A stretch of DNA of 64,000 nt, taken from NCBI GenBank assembly GCA_029243545.1, contig JAQWRV010000029.1, positions 144,564-208,563 of the forward strand. The letters are read 5' to 3'. This document shows, one piece after another, positions 27,853 to 37,298 of this stretch. This stretch comes from Rhodospirillaceae bacterium. Lineage in GTDB: Bacteria; Pseudomonadota; Alphaproteobacteria; Rhodospirillales; Rhodospirillaceae. Numbering within the stretch: position 1 is the stretch's first letter; each line of letters starts with the position of its first letter. A model generated the notes under the pieces. That model did not search any database. It was given only the letters and a program-made list of their open reading frames with translations, and was not told the origin of the DNA. Both the position numbers and the translations under genes were made by a program.

Positions 27853-29259
27853 ATGTCAAAGTTTGATCCGCACGACCGCAGTCTTTCAAACGCACAGCGT
27901 TCGCTGCAGCGATTTTTTCCGGAGCGTCAGATCATTCTGCGCGCTGAAGAACGTATGCACACGCTTCGGTTAACAACGAACCGTCAAGCTATTGCATCTT
28001 TCTTGGTCACGGCAATTGGTGGGTGGCTTTTAATCAGTTCTGGTTTGGTGGTCAGTCACAGCGATCGCATTAGAGTAAAGAATATTGAGATTAAGGATGC
28101 GCGTTCTGGATACGAACAGCTCTTGGCACAATTGTCGGTCTACAAAGAAAAAATTGATGACATTACGGAAGAGTTAAACAAGAACAACGAACATATGATA
28201 GACCTCGTCAACCGGCAGGTCGCTCTTTCAGAGCGCAAGACGACGAAAGGCGCATTGGCTATTGCTGCACGGGAGCGCAAGCCGAGCTTGAAAGATCGCG
28301 TGGCGGGCGTGTTTATGTCCAATGACTCTCAACAACTCGAGGTAGCGATTGGGCGGCTTGAGTTGGAACGCAACAGGGTTGCGGCAGAGCGAGATGGTCT
28401 TCGCGCTCACCTAAGCCAACTTAAAGTTGACATGGTCGATGTAACACTTGTGCATGAAAGTACGGTGTTTATTGATCCGAATACGCTGGAATTGCGTCAG
28501 CTGGTGATCGAGCGCGATCTAGCTGCAGCGGAACGTGACGGTCTCATGAACCGCGTTGCTTTTCTTGATGATCAGCTCCGAGAGATGGAAAGTACACAGC
28601 TTCTTTTGTTCCACCGGTTCTCTGAAGTGGCGGAAGAGAAGATTGATCAGATTGAATCATCGTTGAGGACAACAGGTCTTGAAGTGGATGCCTTGCTGGA
28701 CTCTCGGCGTAAGGAGTCTGGTAGCGGTGGGCCGTTTATTCCGTTGGATTCCGTGCTAAGTGACGAAGGCCCGCTGCATGAGTCGCTCATATCTCTTAAC
28801 CTAAAAGTTGACAAATTGATCGAACTACAGAATTTGGCGGCCATCATGCCAATAGATAAACCGCTCAAGAAGTACTGGATAACCAGTGGCTTCGGAGTTC
28901 GTAAGGACCCTTTTAATGGCCGCTACGGCCGTCATAATGGCCTGGATTTTGGTGGCCCATATAAGTCGCCAGTATTCAGTCCTGGTGAAGGAAAGGTTAT
29001 TTACGCCGATTGGCGCGGGCGGTATGGTCGTATGATAGAAATTGACCACGGCATGGGCTTGGTGTCCCGATACGGGCACATGGCAAAAATAACTGTAGAA
29101 GAAGGCGAGTACGTGGGGCGTGGTACCCAACTCGGACTTCTCGGAAATAGCGGACGAAGTACAGGGCCTCATCTACACTTTGAGGTTTTGTACAAAGGGA
29201 AGTCCTTGAATCCGTTGAAATTTATTAGAGCGGGGAGCGATGTTCTCGAACAAGGTTAA
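27853..29259 (+). CDS. M23 (LytM-type) peptidoglycan endopeptidase with coiled coil
   Basis: This 468-residue inner-membrane-anchored protein has a cytoplasmic tail of about 50 residues and one hydrophobic helix (IASFLVTAIGGWLLISSGLVV). A long alpha-helical, coiled-coil periplasmic stretch (about 70-290) follows, then a C-terminal LytM domain. Zinc ligands are intact: HNGLDFGG supplies His and Asp and GPHLHFEVL the HxH, so the domain should be active, unlike EnvC/NlpD-type activators. It overlaps the following bactofilin gene by 20 bases. M23-bactofilin pairs are widespread and act in cell shape; translational coupling here supports a shared role. Confidence 0.92.
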   Translation: MSKFDPHDRSLSNAQRSLQRFFPERQIILRAEERMHTLRLTTNRQAIASFLVTAIGGWLLISSGLVVSHSDRIRVKNIEIKDARSGYEQLLAQLSVYKEKIDDITEELNKNNEHMIDLVNRQVALSERKTTKGALAIAARERKPSLKDRVAGVFMSNDSQQLEVAIGRLELERNRVAAERDGLRAHLSQLKVDMVDVTLVHESTVFIDPNTLELRQLVIERDLAAAERDGLMNRVAFLDDQLREMESTQLLLFHRFSEVAEEKIDQIESSLRTTGLEVDALLDSRRKESGSGGPFIPLDSVLSDEGPLHESLISLNLKVDKLIELQNLAAIMPIDKPLKKYWITSGFGVRKDPFNGRYGRHNGLDFGGPYKSPVFSPGEGKVIYADWRGRYGRMIEIDHGMGLVSRYGHMAKITVEEGEYVGRGTQLGLLGNSGRSTGPHLHFEVLYKGKSLNPLKFIRAGSDVLEQG

Positions 29260-29728
29260 CGGAAAATCTCAGGGGCAAGTTTCTAGTATGACTGAAGCAC
29301 AGGTCAAATCTGTGCCGTCGATCATAAGTGTTGATCTCTCGGTGCAAGGCAATCTTGCCAGCAACGGCGAGATACAAGTCGATGGAAACGTCCAGGGTGA
29401 CATCAAGTGCAAAGCCCTGATTGTTGGCACTAAAGGTTCCGTGAGCGGTGAAGTGACTGCTCAAACTGTTCGCATACATGGTGCCATCAGAGGGCAAGTT
29501 AAAGCTAATTCAGTGTTTCTTGCGTCAACCGCACGCATGTCAGGCGACATTGAACACGAGAGTCTTGCGATTGAGCCGGGTGCGTTTATGGAAGGGTATT
29601 GCAAGCGTGTTGCCACGGAAGCGCCAGCTCGAACAAAACAAGCAAAACTTGAGAGAGTTGCTGTGAAAGGGCAAGCCCGCCCAACGAAACTCGACCAAGG
29701 TGCCATGCAGCAAGCCGCAGCGTCTTAA
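29240..29728 (+). CDS. Bactofilin
   Basis: This 162-residue cytoskeletal protein has a central beta-helix domain of about 100 residues with the regular G-x-I-x-V/I-x-G repeat (NGEIQVDGNVQGDIKC, then further turns) and short flexible ends. Bactofilins polymerise without nucleotide and position cell-wall enzymes. ATG 29240 follows CGGGGAG and lies inside the end of the M23 peptidase gene in another frame. The pair ends at a terminator shared with the convergent lytic transglycosylase. Confidence 0.93.
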   Translation: MFSNKVNGKSQGQVSSMTEAQVKSVPSIISVDLSVQGNLASNGEIQVDGNVQGDIKCKALIVGTKGSVSGEVTAQTVRIHGAIRGQVKANSVFLASTARMSGDIEHESLAIEPGAFMEGYCKRVATEAPARTKQAKLERVAVKGQARPTKLDQGAMQQAAAS

Positions 29729-29755
29729 TTTATTAGGTTCCATTTGAGATTTAAG

Positions 29756-29783
29756 AAAAGGCCGGTTTAACCAGTCTTTTTTT
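29756..29783. terminator. Bidirectional terminator between bactofilin and lytic transglycosylase
   Basis: AAAAGGCCGGTT pairs with AACCAGTCTTTT (one mismatch, one G-T pair) around a very short loop and is followed by further T residues. The A-rich left flank gives a U tract on the minus strand. It sits between two convergent genes, 27 and 10 bases from their stops. Confidence 0.7.
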
Positions 29784-29793
29784 GTACTCGCAT

Positions 29794-31914
29794 TCAGTTT
29801 GAAGCAAGGTTCCCTGGGCGTGAAAGATCATTGGGCAGAGTTTGTGCGAGTTGCTGTGTATTAGCCAGCACGGCGCGGTAGACCTGGAGGTTCTCCATAA
29901 CGCGTTGAACATAGTTGCGTGTCTCTTTGAACGGAATTTGTTCAACCCAATCGATCGGGTCAACGTCTGCCGTGCGAGGGTCACCAAATTCACGCACCCA
30001 GCGTCGGACTCTATGTGGTCCTGCGTTGTAGCCCGCAACTGCCATGATGTATGAGCCATTAAAGTCTTCAATTAGGTCCCCGAGATACTTGGAGCCGAGC
30101 CTGATATTGTACGCAGCGTCTATGCTTAGGGCGTCGCGGTCATAGCGCTCTTGAATTTGCCGTGACACTGCCCGGGCTGTTGCTGGCATAAGCTGCATTA
30201 GCCCACGGGCACCGGCACTACTGCGCGCTCGAACGTCAAAGTTGCTTTCTTGGCGCGTGACGGAGAGGAGTAATGCCTTCTCTGGATCGAGAGGATAGTC
30301 AAAACCAGGAACAGGAAATCCATGCTCCAATAGAATGATGTAGTCTTGCGCCGCGCGCCGGCCAACCCATACACCAAGGTCTATTCGATTAAATTTACTA
30401 GCCATTTCTGCCGATAAGTGGCGTTCAGTGGCGTAGTCTGACGCTTTCGCTGCGGCCAGAACGAAAGTTCTTAAGTGATCTCTATCGCCGACTTCTGCAA
30501 GCATACGGACCGCGCGGGCAAGATCGCTCTGATGAAACGAGTTTCGCTCGCTAATTGTTGGCATGGGGTCAAGCGGCAGTTGGGGCAACGCATCATCAGC
30601 CAACTTGGCCAATGCGAGCTGGCCGTAATAAGTGATGATGTGAACGGCTGCTTTCTCGTACCATGTTTTAGCTAACTCTGCGTCGCCACCGGCTTCTAAG
30701 GCGCGGCCTGCCCAATATGCACCGCGGGATAAGCTTACGGGAAATTGAACGGAATCGTAGACGCGATAGAAATGAGGTAACGAGGCCTCCGGATCATTTA
30801 AAAATTGAAGTTGAATCCACCCTGCCAGCCATTCTGCTTCAAAAATAGACAGGGCATCCGTGGCACGATGGTCAGTAGTGATCCGGTAGGCTTCGGTAAT
30901 ATCACCTTCTGATAGAGCTTCGCGAGCGAGAATATGGCGCTCACGCCACCACAAGTCAGGGCGTACATCATCATCAATACTCGAACTGCTTAGAAGTTCC
31001 GCAGCGCTTTCATACCGTCCGCGTTTTCGCCGCCATTTCAACCGGTCATAGATTAACCCTGAGTCATCTCTCAACGATTTGGGTACTTTGGCAATCTTTG
31101 CGTCAACTCCGTATGAGAATGTCATGAGCGCGATACGCGCTTCTGCCAATTTGCGCTGATCGGAATTAACACGACGAATCATACGCCGCGCGCTGTTTGA
31201 GTGTCCGTCCCAGAGCAACCGATTGAGCCGTGAAAGATGGTCCCGTTCTTCAAATACAGAACCGAAAGTACGCAGAAATTTTAGCTCTTGTGCACGGGTA
31301 AACGTGCCTTCAAGCCAGGCTTTCTTAGCATACACTAAAGCTGCCTCGGCGTTGCCTGCTTTTTGATAGGCATCGGCAAGTGCAGCCATGCCAGGACCGC
31401 CAACTGGGGGGAATTTTTCAAACCACGCAATGATTTCAGACGGTGGCATCGACTGATCAACAGATTCTTCGGCTCGGCGGCGTATGGTATCTGCGCTTGG
31501 CCAGTCCGTGTGGGTCTCAATGAACTTAGTTCTTGCTTTGAATGATGTTTGAGCGCCGGTCTCCCGGAGATAAAGCCAAGCTAAGATATCGCTCGGTAAA
31601 GGGTCTTCAATCTTCTTAACTAGATTGCGCGCGCGGCCCCATCGTCTGGATTTTGCCGATGCGAGTACCCTGGAAAACAGATCCCGGTCCGCCTCTTCCA
31701 GCAGATAAATATAGTCACTGCCGAACGGCCCATAATACGCCGGCTTACGGTCTGGGAGCACGGGAGCTAGAATTGTTTTCGAGATCTTTACCGGGGCAGG
31801 CGGTTTTGCCAGCGGAAGAGCAGGCGGGGCAGCTTCGATGGAAAAACTCGTGATCGAGAAGTAAGTCAGCACTGCGAAAAATATACAGCTGCCGCGGTTG
31901 ACAGATGCTATCAT
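29794..31914 (-). CDS. slt: Soluble lytic transglycosylase (Slt70-like)
   Basis: This 706-residue periplasmic muramidase-like enzyme cleaves peptidoglycan strands to anhydromuropeptides. It has an N-terminal signal peptide (FFAVLTYFSITSFSIEAAPP) and a long alpha-helical, superhelical region typical of the Slt70 ring. A C-terminal family 1 transglycosylase domain follows, with the catalytic Glu in TRQESNFDVRARS, then GARGLMQLMPATA and YNIRLGSKYL, and AGYNAGPHRVRRW. ATG 31914 is preferred because the signal peptide begins there; the frame remains open another 387 bases, through the spacer and into dapA on the other strand. Confidence 0.93.
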   Translation of the reverse strand: MIASVNRGSCIFFAVLTYFSITSFSIEAAPPALPLAKPPAPVKISKTILAPVLPDRKPAYYGPFGSDYIYLLEEADRDLFSRVLASAKSRRWGRARNLVKKIEDPLPSDILAWLYLRETGAQTSFKARTKFIETHTDWPSADTIRRRAEESVDQSMPPSEIIAWFEKFPPVGGPGMAALADAYQKAGNAEAALVYAKKAWLEGTFTRAQELKFLRTFGSVFEERDHLSRLNRLLWDGHSNSARRMIRRVNSDQRKLAEARIALMTFSYGVDAKIAKVPKSLRDDSGLIYDRLKWRRKRGRYESAAELLSSSSIDDDVRPDLWWRERHILAREALSEGDITEAYRITTDHRATDALSIFEAEWLAGWIQLQFLNDPEASLPHFYRVYDSVQFPVSLSRGAYWAGRALEAGGDAELAKTWYEKAAVHIITYYGQLALAKLADDALPQLPLDPMPTISERNSFHQSDLARAVRMLAEVGDRDHLRTFVLAAAKASDYATERHLSAEMASKFNRIDLGVWVGRRAAQDYIILLEHGFPVPGFDYPLDPEKALLLSVTRQESNFDVRARSSAGARGLMQLMPATARAVSRQIQERYDRDALSIDAAYNIRLGSKYLGDLIEDFNGSYIMAVAGYNAGPHRVRRWVREFGDPRTADVDPIDWVEQIPFKETRNYVQRVMENLQVYRAVLANTQQLAQTLPNDLSRPGNLASN

Positions 31915-32136
31915 GAATTTTGCCACATGATGTTGATAATCCAAGCGGATATAATACCAAGTCTTGAGCCAACCCCAAAGTGGTGTTGTCCGATTTTCCC
32001 TTAATTGTGATGTAAATCTTATGGCGGGTGCTGCTTGGGAGCGAGCTTGCCGCCGTGAGACCTGAGAGTTATGGTCCGGCAAAACTTCGTCTTGTATTCG
32101 TTTGACGCAACAGGATGAATTTGGAGACAGTTTAAG

Positions 32137-33012
32137 ATGTTTACCGGTTCCATAACGGCTCTTATTACTCCCTTTCGGGATGGCCAAGTCGACGAGAAAG
32201 CATATCAGGACTTCGTCAACTGGCAGATCGAGGAGGGCAGTCATGCTGTCGTCCCATGCGGGACAACGGGTGAGTCGCCCACTTTGTCCCATGAAGAACA
32301 CAATCGTGTGGTTGAATTATGCATTGAAGTTGCCAAGGATCGCGTCCCTGTTATTGCCGGGTCGGGCTCAAATTCGACCGAAGAAGCGATCGAATTGACC
32401 AATCACGCTGCTCAGGCTGGTGCAGATGCAGCCCTTGTGGTAATCCCGTATTACAACAAACCTACGCAAGATGGCCTCATAGCACATTTTGTGGCTATTG
32501 CTGATTTCACAGACATCCCCATTATCATCTACAACGTTCCGCCGCGTACTGTCGTGGATATGACTGTAGGCACTATGGCGGAGCTGGCAAAACATGCGAA
32601 TATTATTGGTGTCAAAGACGCTACAGGAGACCTAGCCCGGCCACTGTCCACGCGGTTGGAACTCGGCCCGGAATTCTGCTTGCTCTCTGGTGACGATGAC
32701 ACCGCTGTCGCATACCTGGCTCAAGGTGGATTTGGTTGTATTTCCGTTACCGCAAATGTTGCGCCCCGCTTATGCTCAGAACTCCATGACGCCTGGAGAA
32801 ATGATCAATTTGAGGATGTTTGGCGCTTGCGGGATATTTTGCATCCTCTGAATTTGGCTCTTTTCTGCGAACCAAATCCCGCGCCGGCAAAATTTGCATG
32901 CAGTTTACTCGGTAAATGCCAAGCTGATACGCGCTTGCCCATGTTGCCTTTGTCGCCCAAATCAATGGCCCGTGTCGAAGAAGCGATGCTCCATGCCGGG
33001 CTATTAGACTAG
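32137..33012 (+). CDS. dapA: 4-Hydroxy-tetrahydrodipicolinate synthase
   Basis: DapA condenses pyruvate with aspartate semialdehyde, the first step of the diaminopimelate/lysine branch. The 291-residue protein has Lys160 for the Schiff base in IIGVKDATGD, Tyr132 in IIYNVPPRT, and the CGTTGE substrate loop (Thr43-Thr44). It is divergent from slt across 222 bases and followed 12 bases later by smpB, a common alphaproteobacterial pair. Confidence 0.97.
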   Translation: MFTGSITALITPFRDGQVDEKAYQDFVNWQIEEGSHAVVPCGTTGESPTLSHEEHNRVVELCIEVAKDRVPVIAGSGSNSTEEAIELTNHAAQAGADAALVVIPYYNKPTQDGLIAHFVAIADFTDIPIIIYNVPPRTVVDMTVGTMAELAKHANIIGVKDATGDLARPLSTRLELGPEFCLLSGDDDTAVAYLAQGGFGCISVTANVAPRLCSELHDAWRNDQFEDVWRLRDILHPLNLALFCEPNPAPAKFACSLLGKCQADTRLPMLPLSPKSMARVEEAMLHAGLLD

Positions 33013-33024
33013 CCGTTATTCGAG

Positions 33025-33498
33025 ATGACTAAGCCCGGTTGGATATCGTCTGGTACGGTGGCCCAAAACCGCAAGGCGCGCCACGACTACAAAATTGATG
33101 AAACCTTTGAAGCGGGGCTTGTGCTCACGGGCACAGAGGTAAAGTCATTGCGTCTCGGCCGTGGAAATATACAAGAGTCTTACGCGGTACCAGAAGACGG
33201 TGCTCTCTATCTGATCAATGCCTACATCCCGGAGTACGAAGGTGCTAAGAATTTTGGACATGAGCCTAAGAGAAAACGCAAACTTCTGCTGCACCGCCGC
33301 GAATTTGAGAAACTAAATTCTGAGGTTGCACGCAAGGGAATGACGCTGATTCCACTCTCCCTCTACTTTAACGACCGCGGAATCGCGAAACTCAAACTTG
33401 GTCTGGCACGCGGTAAAACTAACATTGACCGCCGCGAAACCATTAAAGAGCGGGATTGGAACCGGCAAAAGGCCAGAGTTTTGCGGGATAAGGGGTAA
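33025..33498 (+). CDS. smpB: SsrA-binding protein SmpB
   Basis: SmpB binds tmRNA and brings it to stalled ribosomes for trans-translation. The 157-residue protein shows [40 protein letters not shown], and the basic C-terminal tail [17 protein letters not shown] expected to reach into the decoding centre. No ssrA gene was seen in this window. It lies in tandem with dapA and five bases before a sulfite-oxidase-like gene. Confidence 0.97.
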   Translation: MTKPGWISSGTVAQNRKARHDYKIDETFEAGLVLTGTEVKSLRLGRGNIQESYAVPEDGALYLINAYIPEYEGAKNFGHEPKRKRKLLLHRREFEKLNSEVARKGMTLIPLSLYFNDRGIAKLKLGLARGKTNIDRRETIKERDWNRQKARVLRDKG

Positions 33499-33503
33499 GA
33501 TAG

Positions 33504-34154
33504 GTGACGGCAGACTCTGGTAACGCAAAACTCATCCGTACCAAAGAGCAATTGGCGCAAAATGGCCGAAGCATTACAGGAATCATTGGGGACCGTAGGA
33601 AGGACCGTTTGCCTCCGGGGCAGCATTTGGTCAAGGATTTCCCCGTTCTGGACCTGGGTAAACAACCGAACATGTTGCCAAAAGACTGGGCACTCTCAGC
33701 CGCGGGGGAAATTTCGAGGCCTTTTAAATGGAACTGGCGTGACTTCATGGCGCAGCCACAGGTCGAGATTACCAGTGACATCCACTGTGTTACGACCTGG
33801 TCGAGATACGGCAACCGTTGGAAAGGGGTGGGCGCGCGGCACTTTCTTGCAGAAGTTCAACCCAAGCCAAATGCGTCCTTTCTCATGGTGCGGGGTTACG
33901 ACGGTTACGCGACGAATGTTCCCTTGTCCTGGCTTGACGATGACGACGTGCTTTTTGCACATACCTGGAATGGCGCGCCGCTGGCACGAGAACACGGCGG
34001 ACCTGTAAGGCTGGTTATTCCAAAACTCTATTTCTGGAAGTCAGCGAAATGGATCCGGCACATCACCTTCATGGACAAGGATGCCCCCGGATATTGGGAA
34101 GCACTCGGATACCACGATGTTGGTGATCCTTGGAAAGAAGAACGCTACGGATAG
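33504..34154 (+). CDS. Sulfite-oxidase-like molybdopterin oxidoreductase (cytoplasmic)
   Basis: This 216-residue protein is of the sulfite oxidase/YedY superfamily. The predicted molybdenum-ligand Cys is in ITSDIHCVTTWS, followed by RWKGVGARHFL. Other family marks are MVRGYDGYATNVPL and HGGPVRLVIPKLYFWKSAKW. It has no signal peptide or Tat motif, so it should act in the cytoplasm, unlike MsrP. The GTG start lies five bases after smpB, suggesting co-transcription. The substrate is unknown; sulfite, protein methionine sulfoxide or others are possible. Confidence 0.88.
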   Translation: MTADSGNAKLIRTKEQLAQNGRSITGIIGDRRKDRLPPGQHLVKDFPVLDLGKQPNMLPKDWALSAAGEISRPFKWNWRDFMAQPQVEITSDIHCVTTWSRYGNRWKGVGARHFLAEVQPKPNASFLMVRGYDGYATNVPLSWLDDDDVLFAHTWNGAPLAREHGGPVRLVIPKLYFWKSAKWIRHITFMDKDAPGYWEALGYHDVGDPWKEERYG

Positions 34155-34163
34155 ATAGAGGGC

Positions 34164-35195
34164 CTAAGCCAGGGCGCCTTCGATAATGGACATGGTCGAC
34201 GGAGCCGGTGTCGGCAAAATGCGCAGCAGCTGTAATCCAGCCGACGTGAATAGGTTTTCAAATTCTTCAGCCGTTCGCTCTCGTCCTTGCAACAGCGTCA
34301 TAATACCCATGTCGAGATATTTATTCGAGTCGGCGTCGTTACCCGGCTTGATGATAGCATCTATAACGGCTACACGGTCTTCAGCTGTAAGAGCTTTGCG
34401 TATACATGTCAAAATACGAAGGGCACCTTCATCACTCCAGTCATGAAGAATACGTTTGAGCATGTAAACATCCGCGCTAGCTGGGATGGCTTCAAAGAAG
34501 TTGCCTGCAACACCATCACATCGATCCTCCAGCCCGGCCTTGATAATAGCCTCGGGGTTTGTGACGACTTGTGGTTGATCAAATAAAATACCAGTGAGCG
34601 ATTGATGCTGATTAAGCACGGCAGCGAGTAGGCCTCCTCGGCCACCTCCAATATCCATGACCGTCTTTGCGTCCCCAAACGGATAGGTTTCCGCAATCAT
34701 CGCGTTTTCAGGACCAGACATAAGAGCCATGGATGTGTCAAACATGGCGCCGTATTCAGGATTATCTGCCAGGTAATCAAAGAAAGGTTTTCCATGGGCC
34801 AGAGTGAATGCCGGGTCACCAGTTTGCAGGCCCTGCGGAATCATCTTATAGGTCTCCCAGACCACGTCTTGCCACCCCTGGCGCACGAGTGAGTAAATAG
34901 AGCCCGGCACATGCTTGCGAAGGACTTCAGACTGGGGTGTGTTGCTAAAGCGTCCATCTTCGTTTTGCTGAAAAATCTCAATGGATGCCAAAAAACGCAT
35001 CATCCGGAAGAGGGATGGCCCGTGTATTCCGCAAGAATCGGCCAATTCTTCGGCTTTTTGAGGGCCTTTTGTGAGTAAATCTGCCAGGGCCAGCTCAGCT
35101 GCAATAGCGATACAGCGGGCCGGCAGCAATTGACTGGTAATTCGCAGAATGGTCGCTTGAGGTGAGGGGGCGGCCTGGGAGTGATCTGTAGGCAT
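34164..35195 (-). CDS. O-methyltransferase, plant-COMT/hydroxyneurosporene type
   Basis: This 343-residue protein has an N-terminal winged-helix dimerisation domain (about 15-110) and a SAM-binding domain with MDIGGGRGGLLAAVL and the catalytic-base region LKRILHDWSDEGALRIL. Members methylate hydroxyl groups of secondary metabolites, quinones, carotenoids or phenolics. It is unrelated in layout to the five tandem methyltransferases at 6-12 kb: no signal and a different N-terminal domain. It stands alone on the minus strand, convergent with the sulfite-oxidase-like gene. The substrate is not predictable. Confidence 0.9.
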   Translation of the reverse strand: MPTDHSQAAPSPQATILRITSQLLPARCIAIAAELALADLLTKGPQKAEELADSCGIHGPSLFRMMRFLASIEIFQQNEDGRFSNTPQSEVLRKHVPGSIYSLVRQGWQDVVWETYKMIPQGLQTGDPAFTLAHGKPFFDYLADNPEYGAMFDTSMALMSGPENAMIAETYPFGDAKTVMDIGGGRGGLLAAVLNQHQSLTGILFDQPQVVTNPEAIIKAGLEDRCDGVAGNFFEAIPASADVYMLKRILHDWSDEGALRILTCIRKALTAEDRVAVIDAIIKPGNDADSNKYLDMGIMTLLQGRERTAEEFENLFTSAGLQLLRILPTPAPSTMSIIEGALA

Positions 35196-35312
35196 GATCT
35201 TTCTCGTAATATATATTCAGGAGTAGTCTGGTCCGAGACACTGACACATCGGTGCATCGGCATTAACCTTTACGCCATGCCACGATCCAAATGCTAGAAA
35301 GGAATAACCGCA

Positions 35313-35867
35313 ATGAATAGACGCACAGTGACAGCAGTTTTGTTTGCCTCAACACTGACCCTAATTGGAGGACTCCCTGCCATGGCTGAATCAGCACATG
35401 ATTTTGCGTTTGACGCTATCGAGGGCGGCGACCTGCCAATGTCTCAATACAAAGGGAAAGCGGTTTTGGTTGTGAATACCGCTTCGTTTTGCGGTTACAC
35501 ACCTCAGTATGAAGGGCTGCAGAGCCTTTGGTCTGAATACAAAGACAAAGGGTTAGTGGTGCTTGGCGTTCCCTCCAATGACTTTGGTGCCCAGGAGCCA
35601 GGCTCTTCTAAAGAGATAAAAGATTTCTGTGAGGCCAATTTTGATGTCGATTTTCCTTTGGCCGCTAAAGAGGTAGTGAAGGGAAGTAGTGCTCATCCGT
35701 TTTATCAATGGGCGGCTTCAGAGAAAGGTGCCGACAACGCGCCAAGCTGGAACTTTCACAAATATCTGGTCGCGCCAGACGGTTCACTAGTCCAGGCTTT
35801 TCCGAGTAAGGTCGAGCCGATGAGTAAGGAACTTGTTGCGGCCGTGGAAGCGAACCTGCCGCAATAG
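35313..35867 (+). CDS. Glutathione peroxidase family protein, exported
   Basis: This 184-residue thiol peroxidase has an N-terminal signal peptide (about residues 1-25, ending AMAES). The catalytic residues are present: Cys in NTASFCGYTPQYEGL, Gln in NDFGAQEPGSS and Trp/Asn in PSWNFHKYL. Most bacterial homologues are cytoplasmic; the signal suggests this one detoxifies peroxides in the periplasm. The reductant there, glutathione or a thioredoxin-like protein, is unknown. It is convergent with the uracil-DNA glycosylase gene. Confidence 0.93.
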   Translation: MNRRTVTAVLFASTLTLIGGLPAMAESAHDFAFDAIEGGDLPMSQYKGKAVLVVNTASFCGYTPQYEGLQSLWSEYKDKGLVVLGVPSNDFGAQEPGSSKEIKDFCEANFDVDFPLAAKEVVKGSSAHPFYQWAASEKGADNAPSWNFHKYLVAPDGSLVQAFPSKVEPMSKELVAAVEANLPQ

Positions 35868-35871
35868 ACGC

Positions 35872-36501
35872 CTAAGACAGAGTGTTAAATACGGACTCAA
35901 ACATTTCGGTTGTTAAACGGCCGGTGTTCAAGTTATAGCGGGAACAATGATAGCTATCCGTCAGCATTGTGCCGTTTGGCAATGGGTGCTTGGCGCCGTG
36001 AATAAACGGGTGAGCGGATTTCTTGAGTTCAAACGTCGCGACAATCGCTTCATGTGCTACACGGCCAAGAGCCAAAATAGTCTTTAATTTGGGAAGAGCG
36101 GCGATCTCATCGACAAGGTAAGGCCTGCAGGCTTTTTGTTCGGCCCCGATAGGTTTGTTTTGCGGTGGAACACAGCGCACCGCGTTTGTGATGCGGCATT
36201 TTTTTAGTTTTAGCCCGTCTTTAGCGGATTGCTTATAGGTGCCCCTTGCCCAACCAAATTTCAGAAGCGTGGGATACAGAAGATCCCCAGCATAATCGCC
36301 GGTAAATGGCCGACCTGTTCTATTCGCACCTTGCAGCCCTGGGGCCAAGCCGACGATGAGGAGGGTGCAATTGGCCGACCCAAACGAAGGAACGGGCGCG
36401 TTATGCCAGTCAGGGTGTTTTTTACTATTAGCGTGGCGAAAATCCACGAGACGTGAACACTTGCCGCAATCGAGCGGCGGGTCTGCAGGAGCGTGTGCCA
36501 C
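35872..36501 (-). CDS. Uracil-DNA glycosylase family 5 (UDGb)
   Basis: This 209-residue DNA repair enzyme removes deaminated bases. It has the [4Fe-4S] cysteines (CGKCSRL near the N terminus, and CRITNAVRC). Motif 1 is GLAPGLQGANRTGRPFTGD, which lacks the polar Asp/Asn of classical Ung and is typical of family 5. The closing motif is DSYHCSRYNLNTGRLT. It starts two bases after the upstream NYN gene on the same strand, so the two are likely co-expressed. Confidence 0.93.
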   Translation of the reverse strand: MAHAPADPPLDCGKCSRLVDFRHANSKKHPDWHNAPVPSFGSANCTLLIVGLAPGLQGANRTGRPFTGDYAGDLLYPTLLKFGWARGTYKQSAKDGLKLKKCRITNAVRCVPPQNKPIGAEQKACRPYLVDEIAALPKLKTILALGRVAHEAIVATFELKKSAHPFIHGAKHPLPNGTMLTDSYHCSRYNLNTGRLTTEMFESVFNTLS

Positions 36502-36503
36502 GT

Positions 36504-37130
36504 TTAATCCTCTTCGTATTGATCGGACTCATCGCCGTCGAAGTCTTCGTCCGGAGGATCAGCCGATTCATACCTCTGCTGTCGTTGACAGCCATTGTCT
36601 TGTCCGGCACGCCCAATAGCGTGTTGTAGATCAGCCAACTCAATAAAGTTATCCGCTTGGCGTCTCAGTTCGTCAGCGGCCATAGGTGGCTGTGATTTCA
36701 CTGTGCTGACAACGGAAACACGCACGCCTTTTCGCTGCACTGCTTCAATAAGGCTGCGGAAATCACCATCACCTGAGAATATAATGATATGCTGAACATG
36801 CTCTGCGATATCCATGACATCGACTGCCAGTTCGATGTCCATATTGCCTTTTACTTTGCGGCGGCCCTGACTGTCAGTGAACACCTTGGCTGGCTTTGTC
36901 ACCATCGTAAAGCCGTTGTAATCGAGCCAGTCGACAAGGGGGCGTATAGGAGAATAATCCTGATCTTCCATCAAAGCGGTATAGTAGAGCGCACGAACCA
37001 ATTGCCCTTTAGAAATAAAAAATTCCAAAAGCCGCCGGTAATCGATGTCAAATCCTAAGGATTTTGTAGAAGAATATAAATTCGCGCCGTCGATAAAGAG
37101 CGCCATACGCTCGTGAGGATAAAACAGCAT
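36504..37130 (-). CDS. NYN (LabA/DUF88) domain protein, putative RNase
   Basis: This 208-residue protein has a PIN-like NYN domain: MALFIDGANLYSS at the start, VKGNMDIELAVDVMDIA in the middle and IIFSGDGDFRSLIEAVQRKG after it, giving the acidic cluster expected of metal-dependent nucleases. The C-terminal tail from about residue 175 is acidic (many Asp and Glu) and low in complexity. In relatives the same gene lies between a uracil-DNA glycosylase and folK, as here. Its RNA target is unknown. Confidence 0.9.
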   Translation of the reverse strand: MLFYPHERMALFIDGANLYSSTKSLGFDIDYRRLLEFFISKGQLVRALYYTALMEDQDYSPIRPLVDWLDYNGFTMVTKPAKVFTDSQGRRKVKGNMDIELAVDVMDIAEHVQHIIIFSGDGDFRSLIEAVQRKGVRVSVVSTVKSQPPMAADELRRQADNFIELADLQHAIGRAGQDNGCQRQQRYESADPPDEDFDGDESDQYEED

Positions 37131-37298
37131 TTATTCTTCCTTGGAAATGAATTTAGGTACACAAATAGGTTGAGAGTGGAATAGCGAAATTCTAAAGGCA
37201 CAATCGAATTAAATTGCAAAAGAGTGCTTATAATATTGAGCAGAACTGCATCGTTTTACATTTCCAATGAACGATCAAGCAAGAAAGCCTAACGTATC

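Noticed and set aside
29794..32301. Lytic transglycosylase extended to 835 residues
   Set aside because: The extra 129 residues run through the promoter region and into dapA on the other strand; the signal peptide starts at 31914.
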